Shown here piece after piece: positions 1 through 9,160 of a stretch of 48,940 bases of DNA. The notes beneath the pieces are model-generated. The model was not told the DNA's origin. It made no database searches and saw only the letters and a program-made list of their open reading frames with translations. The position numbers and the translations under genes are program-made. The DNA is from Halomonas ramblicola (lineage in GTDB: Bacteria; Pseudomonadota; Gammaproteobacteria; Pseudomonadales; Halomonadaceae), in NCBI RefSeq assembly GCF_030409215.1, contig NZ_JAUFPL010000004.1, positions 1 through 48,940 of the forward strand. The letters run 5' to 3'. Numbering within the stretch: the stretch's first letter is position 1; each line of letters starts with the position of its first letter.

Positions 1-20
1 GTGCTTGGGGGAGTCATGAA

Positions 21-52
21 TAGGTGCCCACGTAACAATAGATGGGCACCTA
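21..52. repeat. Perfect 10-bp inverted repeat at the window's left edge
   Basis: TAGGTGCCCA at 21-30 is repeated as its exact reverse complement at 43-52, separated by 12 nt. It lies directly upstream of a truncated transposase. It may be an insertion-sequence end or a hairpin left by a second element, but I do not recognise the family. Confidence 0.5.
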
Positions 53-592
53 ATGTCGCCAGCCAGGGCCTTCCGTGTAAGGTGTGTTCACCGGGCGGTT
101 ACGGAGAAGCAGCGGGTGTTCGGCTTCATCGAGTACGCGGCCGATAGCTGGAAGAAGCGCCGACGACAGGTGATCGTCAAATCCGAGACCAGCCGACGCG
201 GCTACAACACCCGCTACGTGGTCACCAACCTGCGCGGCTGCAGCGCTGAGTGGCTCTACGACCACCGCTACTGTGCCCGGGGCGAGATGGAGAACCGCAT
301 CAAGGAGCAGCAGTTCCTGTTCTCCGACCGCACCAGTTGCCACGAATGGTGGCCCAATCAGTACCGGCTGCTGCTCTCGGGGCTGGCCTACCTGCTGTTG
401 GAGCGGCTGCGCCGGGTCTACCTCAAGCGCACCGCCTTCGCCCAAGCCCAGGTCAACACCCTCCGCCTGAAGCTGCTGAAGATCGGCGCCGTCATCACCC
501 GCAACACGCGCACGATCCGGCTGATGTTGAGCAGTCAGTACCCGGAACAGGACCTCTTCCTGAAGCTGGCCAGCAAGCTGGTGCCGGGATAG
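53..592 (+). pseudogene. IS1380-family transposase, C-terminal remnant
   Basis: The last roughly 150 codons match the C-terminal half of DDE transposases of the IS1380 family. Seen in the sequence are a TRYVVTNLRG segment, the YCARGEMENRIKEQQ segment, an FSDRTS motif, a WWPNQYRLLLSGLAYLLLE segment and the characteristic C-terminal ending LASKLVPG. Family members are about 430-450 residues, so more than half of the protein, including the first catalytic Asp residues, is missing. The first 20 or so residues of the open frame do not look family-like, which suggests that the break lies around position 100. It is a dead fragment and marks the left side as a region of past transposition next to the metal-efflux gene. 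Confidence 0.8.
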
Positions 593-1135
593 CGCCGCGG
601 CGTGCTGTCCCCGGCACAGAAAAGACATGGGGGTTGGGGGAAGTGCGCCCTGAGAGCAGGAAATTGATCAAGAAATAGCCAATCTCAAACCCGGAGCGCC
701 ATCATCCCCACCAAGCCTGGCCTCTGGGGCCTTCTGGGTAGCCCGATGCAATATCCGGGCTAGGGCGGCTTATTCGACCCCAGTCTGCCAACTCCTCCGG
801 GCCGTGTAAGAAAGACTTGCCGATACCAAACTCAATGCCACTCAACCGCTTGATGAACGTGAGGCGACATTAGTTGCCGCTTTCCTGGGGCTAACAACGA
901 CAAAATGTCAAAAGTGCTGGCGAGAATGGTAGGATTTCCATCATATCCCATGGGCTGTCGGGGTCTGCGCCGTCGGCTGCGCTTTCTGTCCTTGACGCCC
1001 CACTGGCCAGCCTCCCGAAAACGCGCCCCGTTGAAGTGCCAAGCAGACATAACCAGGCCAGATACAACACGACGGAAGAGTGAAGTGGTCCGGATCCACA
1101 GCGACATGAGGCCAGACAGGGACGATCGACGCCCT
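593..1135. other. Gene-poor stretch, no recognisable gene
   Basis: This interval between the transposase remnant and the MFS gene holds only short open frames on both strands with no recognisable domains and no convincing ribosome binding sites. It probably contains the right end of the IS1380 remnant (to about 660) and other decayed DNA. I see no RNA gene in it. Confidence 0.5.
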
Positions 1136-2467
1136 TTATAGACGCTCCACTCTGCCACCTGCCGCCGGCCAACGACCATGCAGGTCGTCAATCACGATAG
1201 GATGGGCGTGGCGCCCGCCACGGGCATCCGCCAGGTGTGGATCGTCAGGGGGCAGGTCCGCGTGCACATGCTCCACCGCAACGACAAGCCGTGCGGGCCA
1301 CGCACGCATGGCCAGCAGGGTGCCCAGCAGCGCCAACACGCCGAGCACCAGGAAGGCCGTGTCCAGGCCGAACCGGGCGCCCACCACCCCGGCCGTGGGA
1401 TAGGTCACCAGCCAGGCCGCATGGGCGATGGAAAAGTGCGCCGCGAAGACGGCGGGACGGTCACTTTCCCTCGCCGCGTGAATCAGCACCCGCCCCGCCG
1501 TGGTCACCCCCGCCCCCAGGGCGGCGCCCAGCATGGGCCACAGCAGCAGCAGGCTCCATAAGCCCTGCGGGATCAACGCCCCGATGCCCAGCGCAATCAC
1601 CGTGATGATGCAACCTGCCAGCATGATGGTCCGGTCCTTGACATGATCGAGCAGGTGCGGCACCAGCAGCGCCACCGTCATGGAGCCGGCACCGAAGCAG
1701 GCCATGACCAGCGCCACGTCACGCTGCCCCAGCGCCAGCACGCTCTGCACGTAGACCACGGTATTCACCGCCACCATGGCGCCGCCCGCAGCGATGGCGA
1801 AGTGGATGGCCGTGAGTCCTTTCAGGCTGGGGGTATGGAGGAATATCTTCACCCCCCGGAGCGCCCGGGTCGCGAAGGAGCGCTCCGGAGCGCGCTCGAA
1901 GTGGGGAAGTGCCGTCATCGCGATGATCGCGGCGGAGGCGAACAGTGCCAGCGCCGTGCCCAGGAACAGCAGATTGAAGGACACCAGGGTCAACAGATAG
2001 GCCGCCAGAAGTGGACTGATCAGGTTCTCCAGGTCATGCGCCAGCCGCGTCAGCGAGAGCCCCTTGACATAGAGCCGCTCCTCACGCAACACGCCGGGAA
2101 TCGTGGCCTGCAACGCCGGCGTGAATGCCGCCGACGCCGACTGCAGCACGAAGATCAGCACATAGATCTGCCACACCTCGGTGACGAAGGGGAGCACAAG
2201 CACCACGACGCCGCGCAGCAGTTCCAGCAGGATCAGCATCAGGCGCCGGGGCAAGCGCTCGGCGAAGGCCTGAGCCAGCGGAGCGACAACGACATAGGCC
2301 CCCATCTTGATGGCCAGCGCCGTGCCCATGACCACCCCCGCCCGTTCCTCCGCCAGCTCGAAGGCCAGCAGTGCCAAGGCGATGGTGGTCAGGCCGGTGC
2401 CCAACAGGGCGATGCACTGGGCAGAGAACAGGCGCCTGTATCGCCAGTCTTGCAATGGCTCGAACAT
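1136..2467 (-). CDS. NreB-type MFS efflux transporter (putative nickel resistance)
   Basis: This 443-residue protein has about 12 hydrophobic segments and the MFS-3 pattern. The N-terminal start LQDWRYRRLFSAQCIALLGTGL, the segment LPFVTEVWQIYVLIF and a C-terminal tail containing VEHVHADLPPDDPH and FVIDDLHGRWP-like sequence are typical of the NreB/NRE family of inner-membrane nickel exporters. It is clearly paralogous to the transporter at 26181-27551, with near-identical motifs along the whole length, but its tail has far fewer histidines. Its start codon lies only 11 bp after the stop of the ABC ATPase gene on the same strand and has no clear Shine-Dalgarno, so it may be read through from the importer operon. 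Nickel is inferred from the family; cobalt or another divalent metal is possible. Confidence 0.8.
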   Translation of the reverse strand: MFEPLQDWRYRRLFSAQCIALLGTGLTTIALALLAFELAEERAGVVMGTALAIKMGAYVVVAPLAQAFAERLPRRLMLILLELLRGVVVLVLPFVTEVWQIYVLIFVLQSASAAFTPALQATIPGVLREERLYVKGLSLTRLAHDLENLISPLLAAYLLTLVSFNLLFLGTALALFASAAIIAMTALPHFERAPERSFATRALRGVKIFLHTPSLKGLTAIHFAIAAGGAMVAVNTVVYVQSVLALGQRDVALVMACFGAGSMTVALLVPHLLDHVKDRTIMLAGCIITVIALGIGALIPQGLWSLLLLWPMLGAALGAGVTTAGRVLIHAARESDRPAVFAAHFSIAHAAWLVTYPTAGVVGARFGLDTAFLVLGVLALLGTLLAMRAWPARLVVAVEHVHADLPPDDPHLADARGGRHAHPIVIDDLHGRWPAAGGRVERL

Positions 2468-2478
2468 GATCGGTGTCG

Positions 2479-3528
2479 CTAACCGGAACCCACTGCCGCC
2501 ATGTCGGCGCGACTGGCAGGGCCACTCTCCTCCGAATCAGCGGCGTGGTAGGGGCAGCGCACCTGGTGCCCATCGCTGACCGCAATCAGGTCCGGGAGGT
2601 CTCGCGCACACTCCGGCCTGGCGATGGGACAACGAGGATGGAAGCTGCAGCCAGGCGGGGGGGCGACCGGGCTTGGTGGTTCACCACGCATCGCGGCACA
2701 CCCTTCCAGCCCTTTCTCCTCGAGCATGGAGGCACTGATCAGCGAGCGAGTGTAAGGATGACGGGGGTTGTGGAAGAGCTCCTCACTCTCGGCGGTTTCT
2801 ACGATGCGCCCCAGATACATCACGGCGACCCGCTCACAGAGGTAGTGCACCACGCGCAGATCATGCGAGATGACCAGCAGGGTGAGGTTGTAACGTTGCT
2901 TGAGCGAGGCCAGGAGGTTGAGGATCTGGGAACGCATGGAGGAGTCCAGCGCCGACGTCGGCTCGTCACACACCAGCACTTGCGGGTCGAGCAGCAGGGC
3001 ACGGGCGACCACCACCCGCTGCAGCTGTCCGCCGGAGCACTGGCTGGGGAAGCGATCGATGAAGCTGGCATCCAGACCGACATCGTCCAAGGCGCGGGTG
3101 ATCCGCTGCAGCCGCTCGGGTCGGGTCCCGATCCGATTCTGGGACAGCGGGGCATACAGGCTTCGCCCTATCGTCATGCGGGGATCCAGGGCACTGAACG
3201 GATCCTGGAACACCAATTGAACGGTACGCCGCAGACGCTTGCCCGTGCTTCGGCTGGCCGACGAGACGTCGATACCGTCAATATCGATATGGCCCGATGT
3301 CAGTGACGACATGCCGAGGATCAACCGCGCCAGCGTGCTCTTGCCGCAGCCCGACTCCCCCACCAGGCCAAGGGATTCGCCAGGGGCAACCGAGAGGCTG
3401 ATGCCGTCCACGGAGCGCACCTGTCGACGCCGGCGAAAAACACCGCCGCGCAGCGGATAGTACTTTATGGCATCCGTTATCTGGAGAATCGGTGCTGTGG
3501 CGTCGGTGCGTGTCTCAGCAGCCATCAT
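2479..3528 (-). CDS. Oligopeptide/dipeptide-type ABC transporter ATPase (DppF/OppF-like)
   Basis: This 349-residue ABC ATPase has a Walker A (GESGCGKST), the Q-loop segment VFQDPFSALDPRMTIG, an altered signature CSGGQLQR, Walker B (VLVCDEPTSALD) and the H-loop (VISHDLRVVHYL). The C-terminal oligo_HPY domain follows, with CSFHPRCPIARPEC Cys residues typical of DppD/F, OppD/F and NikD/E. I chose the start at 3528 because AGGAGG lies just upstream; the frame stays open further upstream without support. It overlaps the preceding ATPase gene by 14 bp, which suggests translational coupling. It powers the importer formed with the two permeases and the SBP upstream in the same operon. Confidence 0.9.
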   Translation of the reverse strand: MMAAETRTDATAPILQITDAIKYYPLRGGVFRRRRQVRSVDGISLSVAPGESLGLVGESGCGKSTLARLILGMSSLTSGHIDIDGIDVSSASRSTGKRLRRTVQLVFQDPFSALDPRMTIGRSLYAPLSQNRIGTRPERLQRITRALDDVGLDASFIDRFPSQCSGGQLQRVVVARALLLDPQVLVCDEPTSALDSSMRSQILNLLASLKQRYNLTLLVISHDLRVVHYLCERVAVMYLGRIVETAESEELFHNPRHPYTRSLISASMLEEKGLEGCAAMRGEPPSPVAPPPGCSFHPRCPIARPECARDLPDLIAVSDGHQVRCPYHAADSEESGPASRADMAAVGSG

Positions 3529-4606
3529 GACGGTCCTCCTTGTCGGACTGGCAGGTCCTGATCGCCTGGGCCTGGATATCATCCGAAGCCCCGACCCAGC
3601 ATCGTGCGCAGCAGCCGGAGCCATCATGCTCCACCATGGGGGGAGCAAGCCGCGAGCAGACCTCGGGATGCCCCCACTGTTCGGCAACCGGGCAGCGCGA
3701 ACGGAATCGGCACCCCTCGATCTCGGACAATAGCTCCGGGGGATTGCCGGGAATGGCATACAGTGCTCCCGACTCGTCCGCTTCCAACAGAGAGCAGTGG
3801 ATCAGCGATTGGGTGTAGGGATGCTTGGGGCTGTGCAGGATTTCCTGGGTCGTCCCCTGCTCCACGATCTCTCCCGAGTACATCACGGCCACGCGATCCG
3901 CTATCGCCGAGACGACGGAAAGGTCATGGGTGATCAACAGGATGGAGAGATTGCTCTCGCGGCGCTTGCGATCCAGGAGCTGAAGAATCTGCGCCTGCAC
4001 GGTGACATCCAGTGCAGTTGTCGGCTCATCGGCAATGAGGATATCGGGTTCGGCACTGAGGGCGGCCGCGATCATCACCCGTTGGGCCATGCCACCGGAC
4101 ATCTGGTGCGGATAACACTTCATCCGTTCTTCCGGCTCGGGAATCCCCACATCGCGGAATAACTGCAAGACCCGTTCGTGCTCTTCCTCGGCGGAAAGGT
4201 GTCGGTGAACATGCAATGCCTCGGCGACCTGGGCTCCCACCGTGCAGGTCGGATCCAGCATTACATGTGGCTGCTGAAACAGCATCGCGATTCTGGCGCC
4301 GCGATATTCATTGAACTTATTCTCGGACAAGGAGAGGACTTCGTCTCCGCAAACTCGTTCCGTGCCATCGAGAATCGAGATGCCGGAAGGCATCAGGCGC
4401 ATCAGGCTACGGGCCGTCATGCTCTTTCCGGAACCCGACTCCCCCACCAGGGCCAGAACCTCACCGCGCTGAATCGTCAGGTTCAAGTCATTGATGATGG
4501 CACCGACGCCGGGCACACCTACCGTGAGATGTTCGACTTCGAGAACCGGAGCACCAACCTCCGGTCGTGATGGATGCTGCAGTAGTGTCTGATTGGCAAG
4601 CATCAT
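3515..4606 (-). CDS. Oligopeptide/dipeptide-type ABC transporter ATPase (DppD/OppD-like)
   Basis: This 363-residue ATPase has Walker A ([10 protein letters not shown]), Q-loop ([16 protein letters not shown]), signature (MSGGMAQRV), Walker B ([12 protein letters not shown]) and H-loop (LITHDLSVV). It also has the oligo_HPY C-terminus with Cys residues in [13 protein letters not shown]. It pairs with the ATPase that overlaps its 3' end. The gene starts with two adjacent ATG codons (4606 and 4603). An AGGGGG upstream is better spaced for the second one, so the true start may be 4603. It follows the FCD regulator gene by 69 bp in the same direction. Confidence 0.9.
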   Translation of the reverse strand: MMLANQTLLQHPSRPEVGAPVLEVEHLTVGVPGVGAIINDLNLTIQRGEVLALVGESGSGKSMTARSLMRLMPSGISILDGTERVCGDEVLSLSENKFNEYRGARIAMLFQQPHVMLDPTCTVGAQVAEALHVHRHLSAEEEHERVLQLFRDVGIPEPEERMKCYPHQMSGGMAQRVMIAAALSAEPDILIADEPTTALDVTVQAQILQLLDRKRRESNLSILLITHDLSVVSAIADRVAVMYSGEIVEQGTTQEILHSPKHPYTQSLIHCSLLEADESGALYAIPGNPPELLSEIEGCRFRSRCPVAEQWGHPEVCSRLAPPMVEHDGSGCCARCWVGASDDIQAQAIRTCQSDKEDRHDGC

Positions 4607-4675
4607 AAACCCCCTGATTGTGATTATGTGGGTGGTTATCCCTAGCCACGTCCTTTCGGTCTCGAGTATGCCGAT

Positions 4676-5398
4676 TCAGCGATTTTCCGAACCGGTGAAG
4701 GCCATTTTCCCGGTGTCTTGTCTCGCCTTCTCCCACGCATTTCTGATGGTTTCGACCGGCTCCTGGAGGTGATCGGCGATCGCTTCCTCGAGCCGATCCG
4801 CATCGCCGCTCGCTATCAGTTTCGCCACACGCACATGCTCCTCAATGAGTCGCTCGCGTCCGCGATATACGCCGAGCAACTGATTGAGGCAAAGTCCCAT
4901 TTCCGCCATGAGCGTGGCGAACAAGCGGGACAGGCGCTGGCTGCCGGCAGCATTCACCAGTTCGGAGTGGAAACGGATATCCACGGCGGCGACTTCGGCC
5001 CAGTCTTCCTGCTCGACGGCGACTTTCATGGCATCGGCTATCTGCAGCAGCCGTGCGGACAGCTCCTGCCTGCCGTCGGAGTGGACGATGCGCCGCAATG
5101 CCGCACGCTCCACGGCATCGCGGGTGAAGTAGATATCCTCGAGATCGTCTTCAGTGAGCTCCGGAACGAATACCCCACGGTGCGGCACGCTGATCAGCAA
5201 CCCCTCCTGGAGCAGGCGTTGAATCGCCTCCCGGACCGGCCCACGGCTGACACCACAGCTCTCGGCGACCAGCTTCTCGTTCAATTGCATGCCCGGTGGA
5301 TAGGCACCGGACAGAATAGCATCACGAACCTGTTCGGTGACCATGCTCGACATGGTCGAACGAACCACGGGTTTGGGTCCCGCATGCAGCTTCATCAT
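4676..5398 (-). CDS. FCD/GntR-family transcriptional regulator
   Basis: This 240-residue protein has an N-terminal winged helix-turn-helix of the GntR type (about residues 15-80, with the recognition segment ESCGVSRGPVREAIQRL). A C-terminal all-helical FCD domain follows, with candidate metal-binding residues in DIRFHSEL and EEHVRVAKLI. The gene lies inside the ABC importer operon between the second permease and the first ATPase, so it most likely controls this operon and the divergent catabolic cluster in response to the imported compound or a catabolite. Candidate operators of GntR type lie in the divergent promoter region at 9053-9106. A GAGGA ribosome binding site precedes the start. Confidence 0.88.
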   Translation of the reverse strand: MMKLHAGPKPVVRSTMSSMVTEQVRDAILSGAYPPGMQLNEKLVAESCGVSRGPVREAIQRLLQEGLLISVPHRGVFVPELTEDDLEDIYFTRDAVERAALRRIVHSDGRQELSARLLQIADAMKVAVEQEDWAEVAAVDIRFHSELVNAAGSQRLSRLFATLMAEMGLCLNQLLGVYRGRERLIEEHVRVAKLIASGDADRLEEAIADHLQEPVETIRNAWEKARQDTGKMAFTGSENR

Positions 5399-5432
5399 GG
5401 CGTATTCCTCATCATTTCCAGTGAACTATCGG

Positions 5433-6356
5433 TCACTTTTTATCGTGCTTCCACTTCATTTTCTCATCCATATGAGCCTCCAGGCCTTGCCCGATCAGGG
5501 TGACACTCAGAGCAGTAATGAAGATTGCCAAACCGGGAATCAGCACCAGGAAGGGAGCACGATCCAGGTAGGGCAGCGCTTCAGCGAGCATCGCGGCCCA
5601 ATCCGTATCGGGCGGTTGCACCCCGAGCCCCAGGAAGGACAGGCTACCCACCGTGATCAGCTTGTGGCCGAAGCGCAGGAACGCTATCGTCGCGAGCGGC
5701 CTCAGGACATTGGGAATCACGTGGTACAGGATGATGAAGGTGCGTGAACAGCCGAGTATCTCCGCCGCGCGGACATAGTCCTTGGAATTGATCTCCAGGG
5801 CCAGCCCGCGCGTCATGCGTGCAAAGGGCGTCCAGCCGGTCAAGGTCAGCGCCAGGATCAGTGTGCCGTAGCCCGGCCCCAGGATAGCGACCAGGAACAG
5901 CGCCACCAGCACATCCGGAAACGAGATGACCAGGTCCACGATGCGCATCAGAAATTCATCCACTGCGCCACCGACGCGGGCACTGATCGCCCCCAGAAGC
6001 GTACCGACGACGGCCGATATCACCAGGGTGATCGCGGTGATGGAGACCGAGAACTGGCCACCATGGAGCAGACGACTGAAGACATCCCGCCCCAGGTGAT
6101 CGAGCCCTAGCCAGTGTTCCGCACTCGGTGGCGAGAAGCGCCCGCTAAGGGACATGTCTGCCGGATCGTGAATGGCGAACCAGGGCGTCAGCAACAGCAT
6201 CGCGATCACGGTGGCGAACACGAAGCTGGCCAGCAACAGCGTACGGTTGTGTCGGGAGAGATGGATAACGAAGGACCACGCCATGTGCACGTTGCCCATT
6301 CTCGACCTCATGCCCTGCACGCGGTCCGGCGATATTGGGGTATTAAGCTGCGGCAT
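5433..6356 (-). CDS. ABC transporter permease (DppC/OppC-like)
   Basis: This 307-residue inner-membrane permease has an N-terminal OppC_N segment (about residues 25-75, including the first transmembrane helix) followed by a binding-protein-dependent transport domain with five further helices. The GLDHLGRDVFSRLLHG motif after the first periplasmic loop and the EAA-like loop YVRAAEILGCSRTFIILYHV are diagnostic of DppC-like permeases. A GAGG sequence sits 7 nt before the ATG. The gene overlaps the DppB-like gene by 14 bp and is followed by the FCD regulator after a 34-bp gap. Confidence 0.9.
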   Translation of the reverse strand: MPQLNTPISPDRVQGMRSRMGNVHMAWSFVIHLSRHNRTLLLASFVFATVIAMLLLTPWFAIHDPADMSLSGRFSPPSAEHWLGLDHLGRDVFSRLLHGGQFSVSITAITLVISAVVGTLLGAISARVGGAVDEFLMRIVDLVISFPDVLVALFLVAILGPGYGTLILALTLTGWTPFARMTRGLALEINSKDYVRAAEILGCSRTFIILYHVIPNVLRPLATIAFLRFGHKLITVGSLSFLGLGVQPPDTDWAAMLAEALPYLDRAPFLVLIPGLAIFITALSVTLIGQGLEAHMDEKMKWKHDKK

Positions 6357-7290
6357 TGTCGATCCTCACCACTGGATTGAGAAGGGTGTAGGCCAGGTCC
6401 GTGAGCGTATTGATCAACACGGCAAAGGTGACGATCGCAACGAGACCCGCCTGCAGGACCGGGAGGTCGCCATTGACGATTGCCGAGTAGACCAGCCGCC
6501 CCATACCAGGCACCGCGAAGATGACCTCGATGACGACTGCACCGCCGAGCAGGCCCGCCATCCACACCGAGAACAGCGTAATCACGGGCAGCAGCGCATT
6601 ACGCAAGCCATGGGCGATCAGCGTGCGTCGGATGCTGAGCCCCCGGCTGTGCGCCGCGACGATGTGGGGCGAGTTGAGCACATCGATCATCGACGCGCGC
6701 ATGACCTGGGTGAAATAGCCCATGGGCCGCAGCGACAGGGCCAGGGCCGGCAGGATCACCGACTCCGGCCCCCGCCAGCCTGCCGACGGCAACCATCCCA
6801 GATAGAGGGCGAAGACCAGGATGCTCATGGGGGCAAGCCAGTACTCCGGCACGGCCACGAAAGCCTGGTTGAGCGACTTGACGATGGAGTCGAAGGTACT
6901 GCCCTGGCGCAGGGCCGCGATGCTGCCACAGGGGACGGCGACGGCGAACGCGAACCCCAGGGCGGCCAACGTCAACACGATGGACACCTTGAGAGCCGAC
7001 CAGACCTGCCCCATGACCGGCTCACGGCTCATGTACGAATTACCGAAATCGCCGGTCACGGCCTTGCCCAGCCAGTCCAGGTACTGCACCAGCAAGGGCC
7101 TGTGCATCCCCAACTCGATGCGCAGCGCCTCGATGGCGTCTGCATCCAGATCCAGACGACCGAAACGTGCCCGAGCCAGCGCCCGCACCGGGTCCGTGTC
7201 TCCCAGGTAAGGAATCAGGAAGACCAGAAACGATACGACCAATAGGGCCAGCGCAAGCACTGCGAGTCGGCGCAATATGAAAATCCACAT
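6343..7290 (-). CDS. ABC transporter permease (DppB/OppB-like)
   Basis: This 315-residue permease has the N-terminal helix of DppB-type proteins (MWIFILRRLAVLALALLVV), the DPVRALARARFG substrate-side region, a GDFGNSYMSREPV motif and an EAA-type loop (HIVAAHSRGLSIRRTLIAHG). Its closing motif, VFAVPGMGRLVYSAI, is typical of OppB/DppB/NikB. It forms the translocation channel with the DppC-like partner whose gene overlaps its 3' end by 14 bp. It follows the SBP gene in the same operon after about 100 bp. Confidence 0.9.
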   Translation of the reverse strand: MWIFILRRLAVLALALLVVSFLVFLIPYLGDTDPVRALARARFGRLDLDADAIEALRIELGMHRPLLVQYLDWLGKAVTGDFGNSYMSREPVMGQVWSALKVSIVLTLAALGFAFAVAVPCGSIAALRQGSTFDSIVKSLNQAFVAVPEYWLAPMSILVFALYLGWLPSAGWRGPESVILPALALSLRPMGYFTQVMRASMIDVLNSPHIVAAHSRGLSIRRTLIAHGLRNALLPVITLFSVWMAGLLGGAVVIEVIFAVPGMGRLVYSAIVNGDLPVLQAGLVAIVTFAVLINTLTDLAYTLLNPVVRIDNAAA

Positions 7291-7394
7291 GTTGAAGTCC
7301 TCCCAGTGATCGATTACTCCCGCTTCGGCGCGGCGCAGTGATTAAGGAAACGCTGACATCCCGTGCTCGCCAGCGCTTCCCTTCAGGAGTATCA

Positions 7395-8936
7395 CTACTG
7401 GGAGTTGATCTTCAGGTCCTTGTGCAAGGCGGTGCGCTCATAGGCATGCACCTGGTAGTTCTCCACCTGGTTGGATACCGCCTCGCTGATGGTCTCGTGG
7501 ATCAGGAACACATTCACCGCCTCCTCCTGCAGGCGCGCCGCGATATCCCGATAGATGGCATTGCGCTCCTCGGGATTCACCATGGCGCTCGCCCGTTCCA
7601 ACTGGGCGTCCACTTCGGGATCGCAGAACCCGGCCAGGTTATAGCCGCCGTCACAGCTGTAGTCCGCCACCAGCGTGCCAACCGGATCGGCGACATCGGT
7701 GAGGTAACCCCGCGACAGCAAGACCATGTCGAAATCGCCTGCGAGCAACTGCGGCTCGATCGCCCCATACTCCGAGACTCGGATATTGGCTTGTATACCC
7801 ACCTGCTGGAGCTGGAACTGGATCACCGCCGCAACATCAGCCAATGCCGGACGCTCTTCATAAGCCAGCAGCTCGAACTGTAACTCGCTTGCCGGCACCC
7901 CCGACTCTTCCAGTAGCTGGCGGGCCCGCTCCAGGTCTTGCGGTACGACAGCGGCATTCTCCGGCGCCCAGGGCGTGTTCGGCGAGAACTGGCCCACCGC
8001 TGGTTCCACCGAGCCTTCATAGACCGCCTCGGCGATACCCGCCACATCGATGGCACCCTGAATCGCCTGGCGAACCTTCATGTTGTCCAGTGGTGCGGCA
8101 CGATTGTTGAGGTAGAGCGTGGTGGTCCGCGGCGCCTCAATGGTCTTCACTTCCAGCGACTCCGAGCGCTCCAACTCTGCCAGTGCCGATGCCGGTAACT
8201 GACGGGCAATATGAATTTCGCCGGTTTCCACCATCCCGGAGCGTACCTGTCCATCGGGGATGTAGCGTACCTCTGCTTCATCCAACTGCACCTCTCCCCC
8301 CCAATAGTCCTCATTCCGCTTGAGCTCCAGGCCCTGACGGGGAATCTCGCGAACGATCTCGAACGGGCCGGTGCAGTGCCCCACCGGGTCGATACGGTCA
8401 TCGGCGAATGCCGCTGGCGACAGGATGCCGGTATTGGTGCTGGCCACGCGATTAGGCATGAAGACGTCCGGCTCCTGGGTGACGATACGTACCGTGTGCT
8501 CACCCTCCGGCTCCACGGTCTCGACCACACCAGGATTGAATCCCCGCGGCGGAGAAGCCACATTCAGCACCCGGTTCAGCGCATCGCTGACCACTTGCGG
8601 CGTCAACGCAGTACCGTCCTGAAACGACACTCCTTCGCGCAACTGAAACTCCCACACCGTCGGCGACACTTGCTCCCAGGACTCGGCCAGCGCCGGTGTT
8701 ATCGAGGCGTCGTAGTCCATGTACGTGAGTGATTCCAGGCAGCCGGCTCGCGACAGCACGTAGGAATCGATGGTCTCCAGCGCCCACCCCGAGGCCGGAG
8801 TAAACAGCTCACCGAAGACGACCTTTCCGCCAGAGGCAGCTAAAGCGGACGAAGCCATGGGGCCGATCATGGCCGCCACCGCCACCCCTCGGCACAGGGG
8901 GAGCGACGCCTTGAGGCAATTACGAATATCCATCAT
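7395..8936 (-). CDS. Periplasmic solute-binding protein, family 5 (dipeptide/opine/nickel type)
   Basis: This 513-residue protein begins with a Sec signal peptide (hydrophobic residues 14-30, likely cleaved after SSALA). The SBP_bac_5 fold follows: LAESWEQVSPTVWEFQLREG near residue 100, a GTGP-like CTGPFEIV segment and the DNMKVRQAIQGAIDV motif. It is the ligand receptor of the importer. The family binds peptides, opines, nickel chelates or other amphipathic compounds, and the sequence alone does not give the ligand. It is the first gene of the minus-strand operon, with a GAGAGG ribosome binding site before its two adjacent ATGs. Its promoter is shared back-to-back with the aminotransferase gene. 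Confidence 0.9.
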   Translation of the reverse strand: MMDIRNCLKASLPLCRGVAVAAMIGPMASSALAASGGKVVFGELFTPASGWALETIDSYVLSRAGCLESLTYMDYDASITPALAESWEQVSPTVWEFQLREGVSFQDGTALTPQVVSDALNRVLNVASPPRGFNPGVVETVEPEGEHTVRIVTQEPDVFMPNRVASTNTGILSPAAFADDRIDPVGHCTGPFEIVREIPRQGLELKRNEDYWGGEVQLDEAEVRYIPDGQVRSGMVETGEIHIARQLPASALAELERSESLEVKTIEAPRTTTLYLNNRAAPLDNMKVRQAIQGAIDVAGIAEAVYEGSVEPAVGQFSPNTPWAPENAAVVPQDLERARQLLEESGVPASELQFELLAYEERPALADVAAVIQFQLQQVGIQANIRVSEYGAIEPQLLAGDFDMVLLSRGYLTDVADPVGTLVADYSCDGGYNLAGFCDPEVDAQLERASAMVNPEERNAIYRDIAARLQEEAVNVFLIHETISEAVSNQVENYQVHAYERTALHKDLKINSQ

Positions 8937-9052
8937 TACTCAACCCTCTCACTTGTTGTTGTTCCTTTGCGGCACCTGGCCGCGCACATAGCGTCAGGCA
9001 TTCCATGCCCTTAGTTTCTCTTCTGACTGATTCTTGCACGGTCCTAGGATAA

Positions 9053-9106
9053 AAGATATATTGACGAAGGTATTTTGTCAACAGTATTTTGTCTACTTGT
9101 AACAAG
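9053..9106. promoter_or_regulatory. Overlapping divergent promoters with GntR-like operator repeats
   Basis: On the plus strand TTGACG (9061-9066) and TATTTT (9085-9090) are 18 bp apart. On the minus strand TTGACA (9081-9076) and TATCTT (9058-9053) are 17 bp apart. The two -35 boxes form an inverted repeat, TTGAC-N11-GTCAA. A 12-bp sequence TATTTTGTCWAC is repeated directly at 9071-9082 and 9085-9096, and an 11-bp palindrome CTTGTAACAAG follows at 9096-9106. The three TTGTNNACNN-like sites fit the general shape of GntR-family operators. Binding by the FCD regulator encoded in the operon is an inference. Confidence 0.6.
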
Positions 9107-9160
9107 AAGGCGTGCCATCGCATCGCCTGGCCACGGGTTATAGAAGGGAGGGATCGCAGG

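Noticed and set aside
832..1191. A 119-codon minus-strand frame in the left gene-poor stretch
   Set aside because: No domain, no convincing ribosome binding site, and an overlap with the MFS gene end. It is probably non-coding.
3515..8936. Naming the ABC operon nikABCDE
   Set aside because: The family includes dipeptide, opine and nickel importers, and no ligand-specific residue is visible. The nearby nickel-efflux gene alone does not prove it.
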